DNA of 64,000 bases from Paracyclopina nana (Eukaryota > Arthropoda > Copepoda > Cyclopoida > Cyclopettidae): positions 4,910,501 through 4,974,500 of the forward strand of contig JAGUCH010000002.1 of the NCBI GenBank assembly GCA_019096065.1, in the 5' to 3' direction. The position numbers were made by a program, and so were the translations under genes. This document shows, piece by piece, positions 11,382 through 22,585 of this stretch (position 1 is its first letter; the number at the start of each line of letters is the position of its first letter). The notes beneath the pieces are model-generated. The model worked only from the letters and a program-made list of their open reading frames with translations, was not told where the DNA came from and ran no database searches.

Positions 11382-14196
11382 CTAAATTCTGGTCTGCTGT
11401 GGCAACTTGTGCCTTGAGGGCAAATCCTCTCCAGTGCTCTCGAGGTCAACCTGGAAGTCTTCGCTGGAACTCGAACCTCGGGGCAATTTGCAATTAATCT
11501 GGTTGGGGCGAGGAGCTACAGTTTCACTGGTAGGTAGAGCTCCACCTCCTCCGCCAATCCTTAAATTGACAATTTTCAGAGCTGACACTTTAGCTCTCTG
11601 GTAAGCTGACAGGGTGTTCAATCCGAGAGATCTAGGAACAACATACGGAGTAATTAGTCATGCTTTTCCCATCACAACAAATTATTTTGATTAGCAGGGA
11701 GGCCACTAATGCAAGCAGCTGCCTAAGCCCAAGGGGCAAAAATTACCTCAGACAAAGATAAAGGACAAGCAATGCCACGCCAACCGCCAACATCCTAATC
11801 CAAGGCTCAGAATACAACTGAATAACTGCCCAAGAAGCGCCCAAGGTTAAACACATGATAGTGACCAGGCTTGCCGTTTGCATCCATTGTCGCGGCGTGA
11901 ATCCATGCGACAACGAAAATTGAGATCCTTTTTCCACCATATAGGGCGCTGAGCAAACCTTACACTTTAAAGCATCCGGATTATCCGCACTCTTGGGAAA
12001 AGAAGGAAAAGGCTTTTGAAAGCACGCAAATTTAGGGCTTATGCAACTACTACCTCCACAAGCCACCTTCGTAAGCAATCGTGATGTACGGATCCAACGT
12101 CTCCTCTACAATCGCATGGATGAATCATCGGCCCACAGTCATCCCTCTCTGGGTCGTAACAGATCCAGCAATCTGGGCCTCTGTCGTCATCACCTGAAGA
12201 TGAAAAATGTCAGGTTTCCATCAAATCTCAAGAAACTTTGGCAAAAAGCTAAAGCTGAATGGCAAGTTTTCAAAATGACGCGCAGACTTTCGGGGCAGCT
12301 TAATTTTGAGTCATTGTACGGCAAAGGAATTAATGAAGAAGACAGGCTAAAAACTATGCATAGAATTGCAAATTAGATGATTACCATGGATAGGATTAGA
12401 TAAAACATAGCGGGCAAGCAAATAGGTCAGATAAAACTGACTATATATCTTATCTCCATTATGAATAATCATAGTCAAATATCTGGCTCAAGCCACATTT
12501 GAATGACATGTAGCAACCCCAGCATAGCAGAATACGACATACCTTCCGTTGACGACGATGATCCAGTGGACTCCGAGTCATGACGGGGGCTTCTTCGCCT
12601 AGCCTTTGGCTCATACTGACCACGAGTTGGGCCATTGTCACGCAGGGGAGGAAATCGTTCCAAAATCTTTTTTGGATTCAGACACCAGAGTTGCTCTGGT
12701 CTGATACAGTTCCACAGTACACAGGGAAACCATAGCGCTATGCCGATTTCGATAGTGCGAAACACAATATCATGGGTGTTGCGGCTTGTGAGATTAACTC
12801 TGCAAAGTACATGAAAAAAAAAGAGTTTGAGGTAAAACTTCTTTAGCGGGATTGAAATAACGCAGGATGACGTACTTGGTCTTCCAAAATTCTTCCAATG
12901 TCTCGGAAAACAAGAATCCTGTAGTAATTATCATCATGAGGGCCTGCGACAAAAGACCCAACCTTGACTGATGTAGTTGACTAGGATTGACCATTTGGCT
13001 TTCGAAAGAGGATGATGGCAAATGTTGCGGCATGGACTTGAGAGCATCTTCGGGAAGTACCTGCAAAAAGATTAGCCAGCTAAAAGATGCAATTTGGAGG
13101 TTGTGCAAACAGCAACGTCTGCCTACCTCTTCTTTGGTATCTGCATCATTAAAAATTGCACAATGATTCTTAGCGGCAAGTAGATTGCCCATTTCTTGAT
13201 TGTTGCAGACATTCACTCCATGGGATGAGCGTCTTCTACGATTTGAACTAATCACGGTTGGTACCTTGGACACTGTAAAGCCGCCCCGAACCTAATGGGA
13301 ATTGGTACAGTATACATTGAGAATCACATTAACCCTTCACCACTGGGGACGACATGAGATCACATCGACTACTGGTGACCAAACCTTACCTTAAAAAATA
13401 CTTCGACTCCGTAGATGAGAAAGAAGATGACAACGACAAACATGAGAACTGCATAGCAACCATTGAAAATGTGAGTGTAGAAATGCAAGTGCTCATGCCC
13501 GAGCCAGATGAGAACGAGCTCCGCAATCAATAGTGAATAGCTGATGATGTTGAAGGTGACGAATCCCAGGAATGACTTGGACAAAAATCTTGGCCGGTCC
13601 CACCGTATTTCCTGCAAGTGGAACACTTCGGCCCAAAAGCAAACAATAAGAGAGGCTCCGGTTAGGACAACAGGGTAATAGGCGCTCATAAGACTGACAG
13701 ACCAGCCGGACCCAATTGTCTGAAACGATGAAAAGTCAATGTTGAGATCAATAACCGCAACAATACCATAAATCCAGCTTACCGGTGCGGCGAAGTATGC
13801 ACCCCTCAGAACGGATGCAAGAAAGACGAGGAAGTAAAGAAACTTCTGCGTGGTCACTCTGCATGCTCTTAGGACCGAGGGGTTCTTTTTCATCCTTAGG
13901 TACTCGGCATGGATGCACATGACCAGCTGAATCAGGCTAGTCAGGGCGAGAAGGAAAAAGATCGAGGCAAAGGCTACATGGTAGGAGAAATTGATTTTCT
14001 TGCACTCGTCCCCTTCGAACTGAATCTGGCAGTAGCAAGACCCGTTCATGCACTCCCCGTGGCCAGAGCAATTGGCGTCGCAGCCAATCTCCTCATCGCC
14101 GCTATTCATCTTGCTCCAGATGGCGTTCAGGTGGCGTCCAAATTTGTTTAAGGCACCTTGGACGAGCAAAGGTGAGTCAAACGTCAGCTCAGACAT
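11382..14196 (-). CDS. EGF-like, multipass RING-CH (MARCH-type) membrane E3 ubiquitin ligase
   Basis: Exons 14196-13390, 13291-13127, 13060-12876, 12799-12543, 12193-12054, 11991-11747 and 11631-11382 give 682 residues. Order: an EGF-like Cys cluster (39-65, CSGHGECMNGSCYC); about five TM helices within residues 70-270; a basic/Asn-rich linker; two more TM segments (LSQALMMIITTGFLF and IGIALWFPCVLWNCI); a Ser-rich acidic linker; a perfect C4HC3 RING-CH at 480-531 (C480, C483, C498, C500, H508, C511, C528, C531); two TM helices (TASLVTIMCLTLGASWAVI and LAVGVALLVLYLC); and a Gly/Ser-rich tail. RING-CH proteins with paired TMs after the RING are MARCH-family ligases that ubiquitinate membrane proteins. 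An EGF plus a roughly seven-helix block before the RING is not the usual MARCH layout. A 5' UTR intron is likely: acceptor before 14325 and a GTGAGT donor after 14674. Confidence 0.85.
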
Positions 14197-15334
14197 TTAC
14201 ACTCAAAAACGAAGTGACGATGGTACAAACATGGTGACGGCGGACTCGTTGTCTCGCTCAATCCGGATTCGTCATCACGGGCCAGCAGACGTAGACTTGG
14301 CAAAGTCTTGCTCTTTTCTTTCCGTCTGTAATTAAAGAAAGCCGAACGTCACCTTTGAGCATTTAACTCCAGTTACTTTGACGAAGAAAAACGCTTTGAA
14401 AATATGAATACTTACACAACAACAATAATCAAGATGTATCAAGGTCTTCCAAATAGTGCGTTCGACTGCAGAAAGGGCCTCAGTGCTTCTATACGTAAGC
14501 TGACGAGTGCGACGACATAGCAGCAGCCTTTGAGGCCGCCCGGCAGAGCTGAAATGTCCTCTGCAAAGAAAGCAGCCCCGCTCGTGGCAGCTTATTGGAT
14601 CGATAATCTGAGGACTCGCGTAGCTCCTCCTCCTCTTCACTCTCTTTATTAATCCGAGTACACAAGCACTCACCACATAAAAACGACTCTAATCTCGACT
14701 CATTCCAGCAAAATCGAGTTGTCATGGGAACGATGACCTTTTCAGAGCTTCTTTCTGCCTACCTCCTAGTGTCAGAGGTGGCGGGTAGTGGGTAAACGGC
14801 GCAGGAATTTAAACCCCTTTCACACTCTTCATACGAACGGGCTTCCTTTGTTCCTGGGCCTAGTGCGAGCAGCCACTGCTGCACTAGGAAGTGTAATCAA
14901 GTTGCCGCAATGTCAGATGATGATTCATGGATCAGCTGACAAAGACAGCTATGTCTGGTATCCGAAAAGGTGCCAGAATGCTAGCATTTAAAGCCAGTTC
15001 GCAACTCGGTCAAGCTCTCTCTCTCTCTTTATTTCAACTTCGCACATTCAAGGGTTTAAACACATCCAATCATTGGTTCTAGAGCAGCCATCGTTGCTTA
15101 GTTGAGAATTTTACGCAATCTGTTCATTTACTCTGACAAAAAGAAACAATGGAAATTATGTCAGTAGGTATTTATGGGAGGGAATTTACGCTTATGCTAC
15201 TCTACAATGGTATATTTGCTACAAATCATATCACAAACTTAAAATATAAGTGCTTAGCAAACAATAAAAAAAGTTGGCTTAAGTTATGATAAATGGAGGA
15301 GGAAAAAGCTTTACAGCATATGGATGCCGACATC
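14197..15334. other. Intergenic region with probable 5' UTR exon
   Basis: A minus-strand splice acceptor (CTTTCTTTAATTACAG) before 14325 and a GTGAGT donor after 14674 suggest an untranslated first exon of the RING-CH gene around 14674-14750. Short frames here (for example 14489-14725 minus) fit UTR better than protein. A short CT run lies near 15015-15030. The 3' UTR of Flower is probably between 15250 and 15334. Confidence 0.4.
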
Positions 15335-16822
15335 TCAGTAAACCACACTGTTGCCCTTGGCAGACTCCACATCTTGTCCATGAATGTTTCCAACCAATCC
15401 AGAACTTTGGCTTTCGGATTTGGGATATGCTCCGGCAGCGGCTGCAGCAGCCATCTCGTCCCTGCTAGCCCTTTAGTAAAGAAACAAAATAAGTAACACA
15501 AAAAGAACAACTGCATGCAAAAATCAAAAGATAAGCTCAAATTCAGTCACGCTCATGCCCACTGCGCTTATAAAATCAAGCAAATTATACATCTAACAAC
15601 CGTTAACATTGATATTAGAGATCCTTCAGCAACATGTGTTTTTATCAATACATTGGCAGCAATTTCAACAATCTTTTTCTATCTGTCTGCTCAATTGGAT
15701 AATTTGATGACTACACTATTCAAATTGACTCTGCAGCTTCTGCCACGGTACATGTGCTGTTGAAGCTGCAACATGTTTTTGCTAAAAGTCTTCAGATTTT
15801 GAAGGCCCTTAGTAGGGTAGCTGTTCGTTATCATAAATGCGTTCCTCATCGCCAGGAGGCACTTCACCCCCGGCAGCAGCGGCAGCCATGTCAGCTTTCG
15901 AGCCCCTAGAGAGGGAAAAGGGATGTAAAACAGTCAGCAAAGAACTTCAGGCGTATTTGTCTCGCATGCAAGAAGCTCTAGCAAACGAAAACTAGGTAGC
16001 ATTCACTCTACAGCAAAAGTAGAATACAAAAGTGTCATTATAACTCGTCACTTACTTGGGCCCCAGAACTTGCAAACCGTTTACAACAGCGGCCAGGAAA
16101 ATCAATCCTGAGCCAAGGAGAGTGCTCAAGGAGAAGCACATAGATATGGGCGGTATAGCGAGACTGAAAGTGAGAAAATCCCATTTAATTGGCTTACTTT
16201 TTTCCTAGTGACATAAGACCGAGGACAGCAGACGCTACAAAAATGAGGCCTGACCCAACGATTGTCGAGGCACCTGCGCAAAGGCAAATTGGGGGGATGG
16301 AAATTCTAAAAAAATCAAAATCATTATTAGTCAGCCAAGCTACAAAGAAAAGGCAAGTAAGGCAGGGAGGCACAGAAAGATGACCCAAGAAACCAAGACA
16401 ATAGCTTGAAATTAGGCAAATAGAGAGAGACGCAAAAAGATGTCTTACACGAGGTATACTAAAGCCTTTTGCCAAACCGGTCTGTTGTTCACTTTTTCCA
16501 CCGCTTTCTGAACAAAGTCCAAGAACATACAGCAAAACGGGGCCTCGAGCGTGATGACAAAGAGACCAGCACAGATCTGCCAAATGCCAGCCACTATGCA
16601 CAACGGCGAGAAGGAGATGCAACACCAAAACCCAAAGAAAACGGCCACTGCAAATCGAAATTAAGCATACAGAGCGAAAGATGTCATGGCGTGTAGCTTA
16701 CCAACTCCCCCGCCGATTCCTGCTCCTTTGGCCGCGTATTTCATATACCACGGGGCGCCTCCTTGCTCCGCTCCGCCTCCATCGCCACCACCGGGCATAA
16801 CGTTCGAAAAGAAGTTCTGCAT
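15335..16822 (-). CDS. fwe: Calcium channel Flower homologue with alternative exons
   Basis: Small four-TM synaptic-vesicle/plasma-membrane protein; Drosophila Flower acts in vesicle recycling and cell competition. Constant exons 16822-16702 and 16647-16449 encode the APWYMKYAAKGAG start, IVAGIWQICAGLFVITLEAP and FCCMFLDF, all typical of Flower. Two 108-bp exons follow with identical phases: 16305-16198 (ISIPPICLC...STIVGSGLIF...SLGKK) and 16163-16056 (LAIPPISMC...STLLGSGLIF...VLGPK). These are paralogous versions of the same IPP/GSGLIF segment, so they are almost surely mutually exclusive. Two terminal exons, each with stop, also fit the same phase: 15905-15809 (ends YDNEQLPY) and 15470-15335 (ASRDEMAAAAAAGAYP..., ends NSVVY). 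Isoforms are 174 or 187 residues, the family's normal size. Both tails begin with an Ala-rich stretch like that of known Flower proteins. Which exon pairs are really used needs transcripts. Confidence 0.92.
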
Positions 16823-17308
16823 TTTGAGCTAGCCAAGCTGGAGATCTTCCTCTTTGAGTCCAGCAGCTTCTCTTCTGTTTTCTTTCTCGAGAATCTGTGT
16901 CACGCAAGTTGACAGCGATACCCGAAAGGCGTTTTCAAATTAACCGTCAAATTACACAGTTTCGTCGGCGAAAGAAGGTCGACTAAAGAGCTTTGGCTAT
17001 GACTGTGAGTGAACGGGTTATTTCCGTTTGTTTGCTCCGTTACAAAAGGAGCCTTGAAGGACAACTTGTTCAAAAAATGCTACAGATCGATGATGTCAGC
17101 TGATTTTCACGTTATTGTCGAATGACGCAAGCTTTCGCAAATTTGGCGCCTTATGTTACGTTTTGTCTCTTTTCGCAAAAGCCTATTGCAACGATGAGAT
17201 TTCAACGCAAACTTAAATGAAACAACGGATAAATGGGAGTGAGTGTGAGAAAAATTCAAAGATGAGGTGTAACAGCCCTCGCTATTCTCGATCCAGTTTG
17301 AAAAAATC
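16823..17308. promoter_or_regulatory. Divergent intergenic region, fwe / mucin-like gene
   Basis: 486 bp between two divergent start codons, so both promoters must lie here or overlap 5' UTRs. A CCAGTTTG initiator-like motif sits near 17293 just before the + strand ATG. No TATA box was recognised. Confidence 0.45.
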
Positions 17309-18559
17309 ATGAATTTCTCAAGAGCCGGAGCTTTCGTTGTCGGCCTTTTGTGGTTGGTCGCAATTGCCTCTGGTGCCAATATTCCCACTATCACTGTGAC
17401 GCGTCAGGCAACTGTGAGGTTTCCAGAGGATAATTTGGAACCTCAAAACTCAACCAAGAAGGAAAATCTTATCAAAACTCAGCCTCCCACAAGTGTGGCC
17501 CCGGTGAATTTAACAACTCTGCAACCGTCCAAAATCGAAGCTACTACTCTCAGACCGTCCAAAATTGAGGCTATTGCTCCTGTAAAAATATCCAAAATTG
17601 GAGCAACCACTCTTAAACCGCTCAAAATTGAAGCCACATCTGAGGCGAGTGGAACAATAACTATTCAGCCGTCCAAAAGTGTACCTACGCCCAACAGTGA
17701 AAAGCCCAATACTTCTACTTCAATAGAAGACGAAATTGTTGTGAAAGCATCTGACTTGTTGGAGCTTCTCGATTTTTTACGAGAGCTTCCACGTGAGAGG
17801 TTTGTCGAGATTTATCCTCAAGTGCTGAGTAAAAACGATCCCCAGTCCTCAACTGAATCCTTTGCTGAGAAGCTCAACAAGCTGAGGCAGCATGAGGTTG
17901 TCATATCAAGTACTACAACAAGTGCCACCATTTCTACGAGCACTTCCACAACCACTTCTACAACATCCGACACCAGCCCTACTTCTGAAGATACAAACGA
18001 CAACAAGATCTATGACGAACTCACGACCTTGTCTTCAATAGAGGCAGACGATGAGGATGAAATTAACATAACTGAACAATCACCTGTGACGAACTCACAA
18101 ACCAAAAGTACTTCCATTCGAATCTCAGTGACCGAAGATCTCGTGCCCCCTCTGTTGAATCATGGCGGCAGAGAGGACGGTAGCACAACTACTCCAAAAT
18201 ATTACGAGTTTACAGATTACCCTCCACCCTTGCCACCGAGTCTTTCCCAACCTCCGTTGGTCGAGAGCGAGGACGATCGTCGAGGTCGTGATGCTTCCTT
18301 TGCAGTCGGAGTTGCGGTGGGCATTTTAGCCTGTGTTGTTGTTGCGGCTGCTTGTGTCACTTGGTGCATTTGTCGAAAACATTGGGGCAGACGGAACGTC
18401 TATGCAACCATGGAAGTGGAGGAAATTCCGAAGGCTTTCACCAAGCCAGGACCTCCCGTCATATTACCCAATGAGCTCTTCAAGTCCGTTCTCCACCCCA
18501 CAGAATCTCCATCCAGCCTTCAAGAGCTGCCGGACAACCCAGTAATAACAGAACTATGA
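17309..18559 (+). CDS. Mucin-like single-pass type I membrane protein
   Basis: Intronless 416-residue frame. Residues 1-23 form a signal peptide (AFVVGLLWLVAIASG). The ectodomain is rich in Thr, Ser, Pro and acidic residues and carries imperfect repeats of PSKIEATT/KIGATTLK type (about residues 70-112) and a Ser/Thr tract (about 205-230), as expected for a heavily O-glycosylated stalk. A short structured-looking segment (DLLELLDFLRELPRERF, about 150-166) lies between. One TM helix (about 331-354, VGVAVGILACVVVAAACV) is followed by a Cys/basic stop-transfer and a roughly 60-residue cytoplasmic tail ending ITEL, which could be a PDZ ligand. No family recognised; a cell-surface adhesion or sensor role is a guess. 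Confidence 0.72.
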   Translation: MNFSRAGAFVVGLLWLVAIASGANIPTITVTRQATVRFPEDNLEPQNSTKKENLIKTQPPTSVAPVNLTTLQPSKIEATTLRPSKIEAIAPVKISKIGATTLKPLKIEATSEASGTITIQPSKSVPTPNSEKPNTSTSIEDEIVVKASDLLELLDFLRELPRERFVEIYPQVLSKNDPQSSTESFAEKLNKLRQHEVVISSTTTSATISTSTSTTTSTTSDTSPTSEDTNDNKIYDELTTLSSIEADDEDEINITEQSPVTNSQTKSTSIRISVTEDLVPPLLNHGGREDGSTTTPKYYEFTDYPPPLPPSLSQPPLVESEDDRRGRDASFAVGVAVGILACVVVAAACVTWCICRKHWGRRNVYATMEVEEIPKAFTKPGPPVILPNELFKSVLHPTESPSSLQELPDNPVITEL

Positions 18560-20297
18560 TTTTCTACTTTTGTACATTATAGTATTTGCTGCGCTGTGAA
18601 TTAGACTACTAGAAGAACAAGAAATTGCACATCATTTCTTCTGACTACAAAAAGGAAAGGAGCTTGTCTGGCAAGACAGATGGACGTGCTTAGAATAATG
18701 CCGCGTCTGCAGAAGTAAACGAAATTGAAGGCATGATAGAGAGTGTATAGTTGCAGTCCTGTTATCAAGCTTGTTCAACTTTTTCAAGTTGATTTGAACT
18801 GTTCAGCAAAATTTGATCGAAAGCTCTCAATAATTTTAGGAGTCACTGCATTTTCATTACAACATGATCGAGCAAGCGCGAGATGAACCGATGGCACGTG
18901 TCGCGTTCTTTTGTCGGGGAAATAGAATCGTAACCATCAATATTTTTTGTTGTCAATGATTCATCAAGAATCAATTGGCATTTTCGTAATGACAAAGCTG
19001 TAGTGCCCATATTTTTGGTCGAGCTTTCTTTTTTCTCTCCACTTGTATTTAAAAAAAAGTGGCAATGTTATCCGAACATTTTTTTGCTTTGTAGATTTTG
19101 GATTTTGCAACAATCTTTATGAGGTAATTTAAATGAATCAACTAAGGCGTCATTTCTAATCGTTATTTGTCGCATATGTGCTAATTGATTTCCAACTAAT
19201 ACGTTTCTGATGATTGAAGGGCCAAAAAAAAAATATATGCCGTCCATTTGATGCTTAGAAGAGCATAGAGACTAATAGCAGTGCATGGAAGTCAACAATG
19301 GTTTTACGATCGTTTCTCTATTTGAGCCGTTGTCGCGGCTAGTTAGCTACCCCTGCCTGACTGAAGCTTCCATTTTTCGAGCTACTTCCATACCAGTTTG
19401 GAATGGTGGCTGGTTTCCATTGACTAGACAGACAAAGCCGGTTTAGAATTGGATTGGTGTGAATTCTATCTTTTTTATAATCGCATGCTAAATCTGAGAT
19501 TGCTAAGTGCGCGTGCGGCGGTGGTCCAAAAAAGGGAAGCCGATCGATAAAGTGATGTGAATAATTCACGCCATCGCTTCAGCTTTTTGGGTGCACCATT
19601 TATGTCGCCGTTATTATTTGATGTGCGTTTCTCTTTAGCTGCGTTGCGTCCTAATGGATTTGGCCACAGTTTGAAGCTGCCATCATGTGAACTTCCCTGG
19701 CTGGTGGTGCATGGGGCGGCAAAATGCGCCAGCTCGCAGGCTCTTTTCCTTTGTGTAACGCGACCTTTTTGGGGCGAACGTGATGAGAAATCCAGACTGG
19801 AGCAAAAGCATTATCATTATGATGGTCTGATTAGCTGTCACGTACAGCCAACTACGGGGGTGCAAGAGCCTCTCCGAGCCAGCAAACGGAAAATGAAAAC
19901 GACCAGAGACGAGGAGGGAGACACGTGGCTCTCTCGATTCTGAAATGCGAAACGATTTCCCTCTCTGCTCGCATCTAATTCATTTTTTTAATTTACATGC
20001 AAATTGGCACGTACATCATCATTCCCCTTAATTCGGATGGCAGCAGATGGCAGCACTTCCCTCCTGGGGATTTCAAGATGGTGGATGGTGAGCTGCATCA
20101 ATCAATAACCGCCCGCCCGGCAGCCATCCCTTGCATCAATATTTATATCGCACCCTAATAAACGTAAATCCCCTGAAGGAATCTTACACCGCAACATTCT
20201 GTCGATTATTTTTGCCGCGGAACATATTTTACAATATTTTTCGCCAAATGACAGTACGTTTCCGGTCGTCGACATTTTGAGCCAAAATTATTTAAGT
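18560..20297. other. Gene-free region
   Basis: No supported gene. A 129-codon open frame at 19557-19943 (+) has no ATG-led domain, signal or homology I can see and is probably chance. The last 150 bp presumably hold the promoter of the next gene. Confidence 0.5.
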
Positions 20298-20972
20298 ATG
20301 ATGGACTTTTCGTTTTCTTTGGCCCCCGGCGGCCTCAAAGACGCCTTGGTCCGCGTCTTCACCATGGGGAAGGCCATGGGTTCCCAGCAGGCGCAAACGG
20401 CCTCTGCGGTCGTGCTACTCGTCCTCGCCCTCGGCTGCTTCGCCGTCCATCGAGGCCTCAACGTTCGAGGGTTCGCCGTCCTCGGTCAGACGCTGATGGC
20501 CCTCGCCACGGAGGCCTTTGCAGGGAGTCTTTGGCTTGTTCTGAGGCGCTGCCTGGACGAGCCCAACGCCTTCGGGTTGGTGAACGCCCTGTTGCTCGCC
20601 AACGTGATTGCCTGCCTTGCCCTGATGGCATACTTTGTTCGATCACTCAGATGGAACAACGTCTTGCTCAAGAGCGACAACCTGGCCAACCTGGCCATCT
20701 CAACCTACGGCCCCAACCCGAACGAGCAGTTTACCGTGGAAGCGACCCTGGACCAAGACGGAGAAGAAACATTAGAGACGTTCGATGGAGAGAACGAGAC
20801 GGGCGACGAGGAGCCTAAAAAGGCCGAGGTGACCAAGAAGGTCGAAAGCCCGGACGGCGGCTTTTGGCGCACCCTCCCGTCAGCCCTGAGTCGGTTGCTG
20901 GGCGACAAGAAAATCAAGTCCCGCATCGTGGAGCGAAAACGCTCGCATGCCATGATGACCAGGGAAGAATAG
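20298..20972 (+). CDS. GC-rich three-TM membrane protein of unknown family
   Basis: Single-exon frame of 224 residues from the ATG at 20298 (a second ATG follows at once). Three hydrophobic helices (ASAVVLLVLALGCFAV; VLGQTLMALATEAFAGSLWL; VNALLLANVIACLALMAYFV) sit in the first 125 residues. A hydrophilic tail follows: acidic (GEETLETFDGENETGDEEP), then basic (KIKSRIVERKRSH). Codon use is strikingly GC-rich compared with flanking DNA and most neighbours. An AATAAA lies only 5 bp after the stop (20977-20982). No family is recognised. Strong codon bias argues for a real, perhaps highly expressed, gene; transfer or retroposition are alternatives. Confidence 0.65.
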   Translation: MMDFSFSLAPGGLKDALVRVFTMGKAMGSQQAQTASAVVLLVLALGCFAVHRGLNVRGFAVLGQTLMALATEAFAGSLWLVLRRCLDEPNAFGLVNALLLANVIACLALMAYFVRSLRWNNVLLKSDNLANLAISTYGPNPNEQFTVEATLDQDGEETLETFDGENETGDEEPKKAEVTKKVESPDGGFWRTLPSALSRLLGDKKIKSRIVERKRSHAMMTREE

Positions 20973-22585
20973 TTGCAATAAACCCCTTGCTTAGCTTTCC
21001 CTAATGGGGTGCTGACGATTCCCCTACTCCTTAATGGTACTTGAACACCTCAGCAAAAAGGTTCCACTCCCCAACTTGCATGACAGCGGTCCTCATCGGA
21101 TTTCATGAACATTCAGCCCCTAATTCCCTGGCTCAAATGTCACCGACTCACCGCTTGCGCTTGGTATTGCTAGAGCAGGCGCAGTTACTTTGTTGCGTAG
21201 CCCGGTTTTGCTCGAAAGCTGAGTGCTGAGCCATGCAAAGCAGAATTGCGATTTCGTATTTTGCGGCGGCGGCCGCCGCGCAGTCTCAGTCCTTCGTTCT
21301 TTCTTGCCTTCTTTTCTCGCCCGCCTCAGTTGCGTCGGCTCGCCTTGCTTGCCCGCCGCTCACTTCGGTAGTTGAGTCCTACTGAGTTCAGTTCACGCCG
21401 CTCCGGCCTCGAAGCAACACTGTCACCTTTACCGAGGCTCTTTAACATAACCAGTCAGTTTAGTTAATTGCACTCCAAGGGCGCTCAACGTCCTACGCAT
21501 TCGCTTCTCTTCGCTCGAGGTAATGGCTTTTGAAATTTTGCTCAAGTGTCTTCGGTCACAATCCGTTAGGCATTCTAGCTCCAGGAAAGCTAATTTTATC
21601 GCGTTCTCGGTAACCATGCAGCTTTTGCATTAAAACTACTTTAGTATAATCCGCGCATATTTATATTTTACTGTCCTCGTTAACCGACAAAATGTGGCTT
21701 GAGGAAACGCCATAAAACCATCTTGTCACCATGCATCAGCGTGCCATTGACCTCTTTTTAATGTTCAGCATGAGATGTCAAACAACGATCAGTTGACATG
21801 CCGCCACGTTTATCGCGGTCCACAGCTTTAGTTTGACAGGCAGCGCTTAGGAGTAAATCTCGAGCAAATCTTTGTTAGTTCGAGCATTAGAAGAGTCTGT
21901 GGCAACATTTGCTGTGCAGAGTGAATTCGTCATCCCCAACGCGCCAGATGCAGCTCAATATTTGTTTACGCGCATTATTGATGTATCGCGGATTTCTATT
22001 GCATTATTATCTCTGTGTATCTCTAATCTGAAATCCAAACCCAATTAGTGCCCGGGACCTGAGCAGCATCTGTTACATGATCGCTGCTCAAATGACATGA
22101 TCGCGTATGTACAATGAATAAGGAGATCGCGTTAATCTCGCGCCGTCGTAATCCTCATGGGAGATGGCTGGCCCCTTCTACTTAACAGGAATGTGGAAAG
22201 AAAATGCCAGGTTCCCCATCGATTTTTCCCGCGCACGATCGAGGTAGTTCCTATAGCGTATCAGCTCGTCAAAGTTCCCCCAGCTCTGCTCAAGATTCGT
22301 CTGAAAGGTACAAATGTGCAGTGTAGGAAAGAGAAACCAACTCTATCAGTCTCTGGAAAGAGTCCAGGTCAATAATTGCATTTGTCCGATCCCCTCTAGG
22401 TGGTGTAGCTGTTGTTGAGTAAATAGCTAGAAAGGTCTGGGGGAGAGGGAAAAAAGTTTCTACATAGTGCCACTTTCTGTTCCAGGTATGATGATGGCTC
22501 GATCTTGGATGCGAGGATCGAGGAAGTGGCTTCTTCGCCACCACATTTGCAATCCTAAAGTTTTGGTCTAAGACCGGCGGTCCCA
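20973..22585. promoter_or_regulatory. Upstream region of the discoidin receptor gene
   Basis: Contains a locally GC-rich block (about 21255-21420) with GCGGCGGCGGCCGCCGCG and two TCAGT initiator-like motifs (21326-21330 and about 21388-21392), a plausible core promoter and untranslated exon for the receptor gene. No gene is supported here. Confidence 0.35.

Noticed and set aside
14489-14725. 78-codon minus frame upstream of the RING-CH gene
   Set aside because: Cannot be joined in frame to the coding start; better explained as a 5' UTR exon.
19557-19943. 129-codon + frame
   Set aside because: No ATG-led protein signature, domain, signal peptide or splice context; probably chance.
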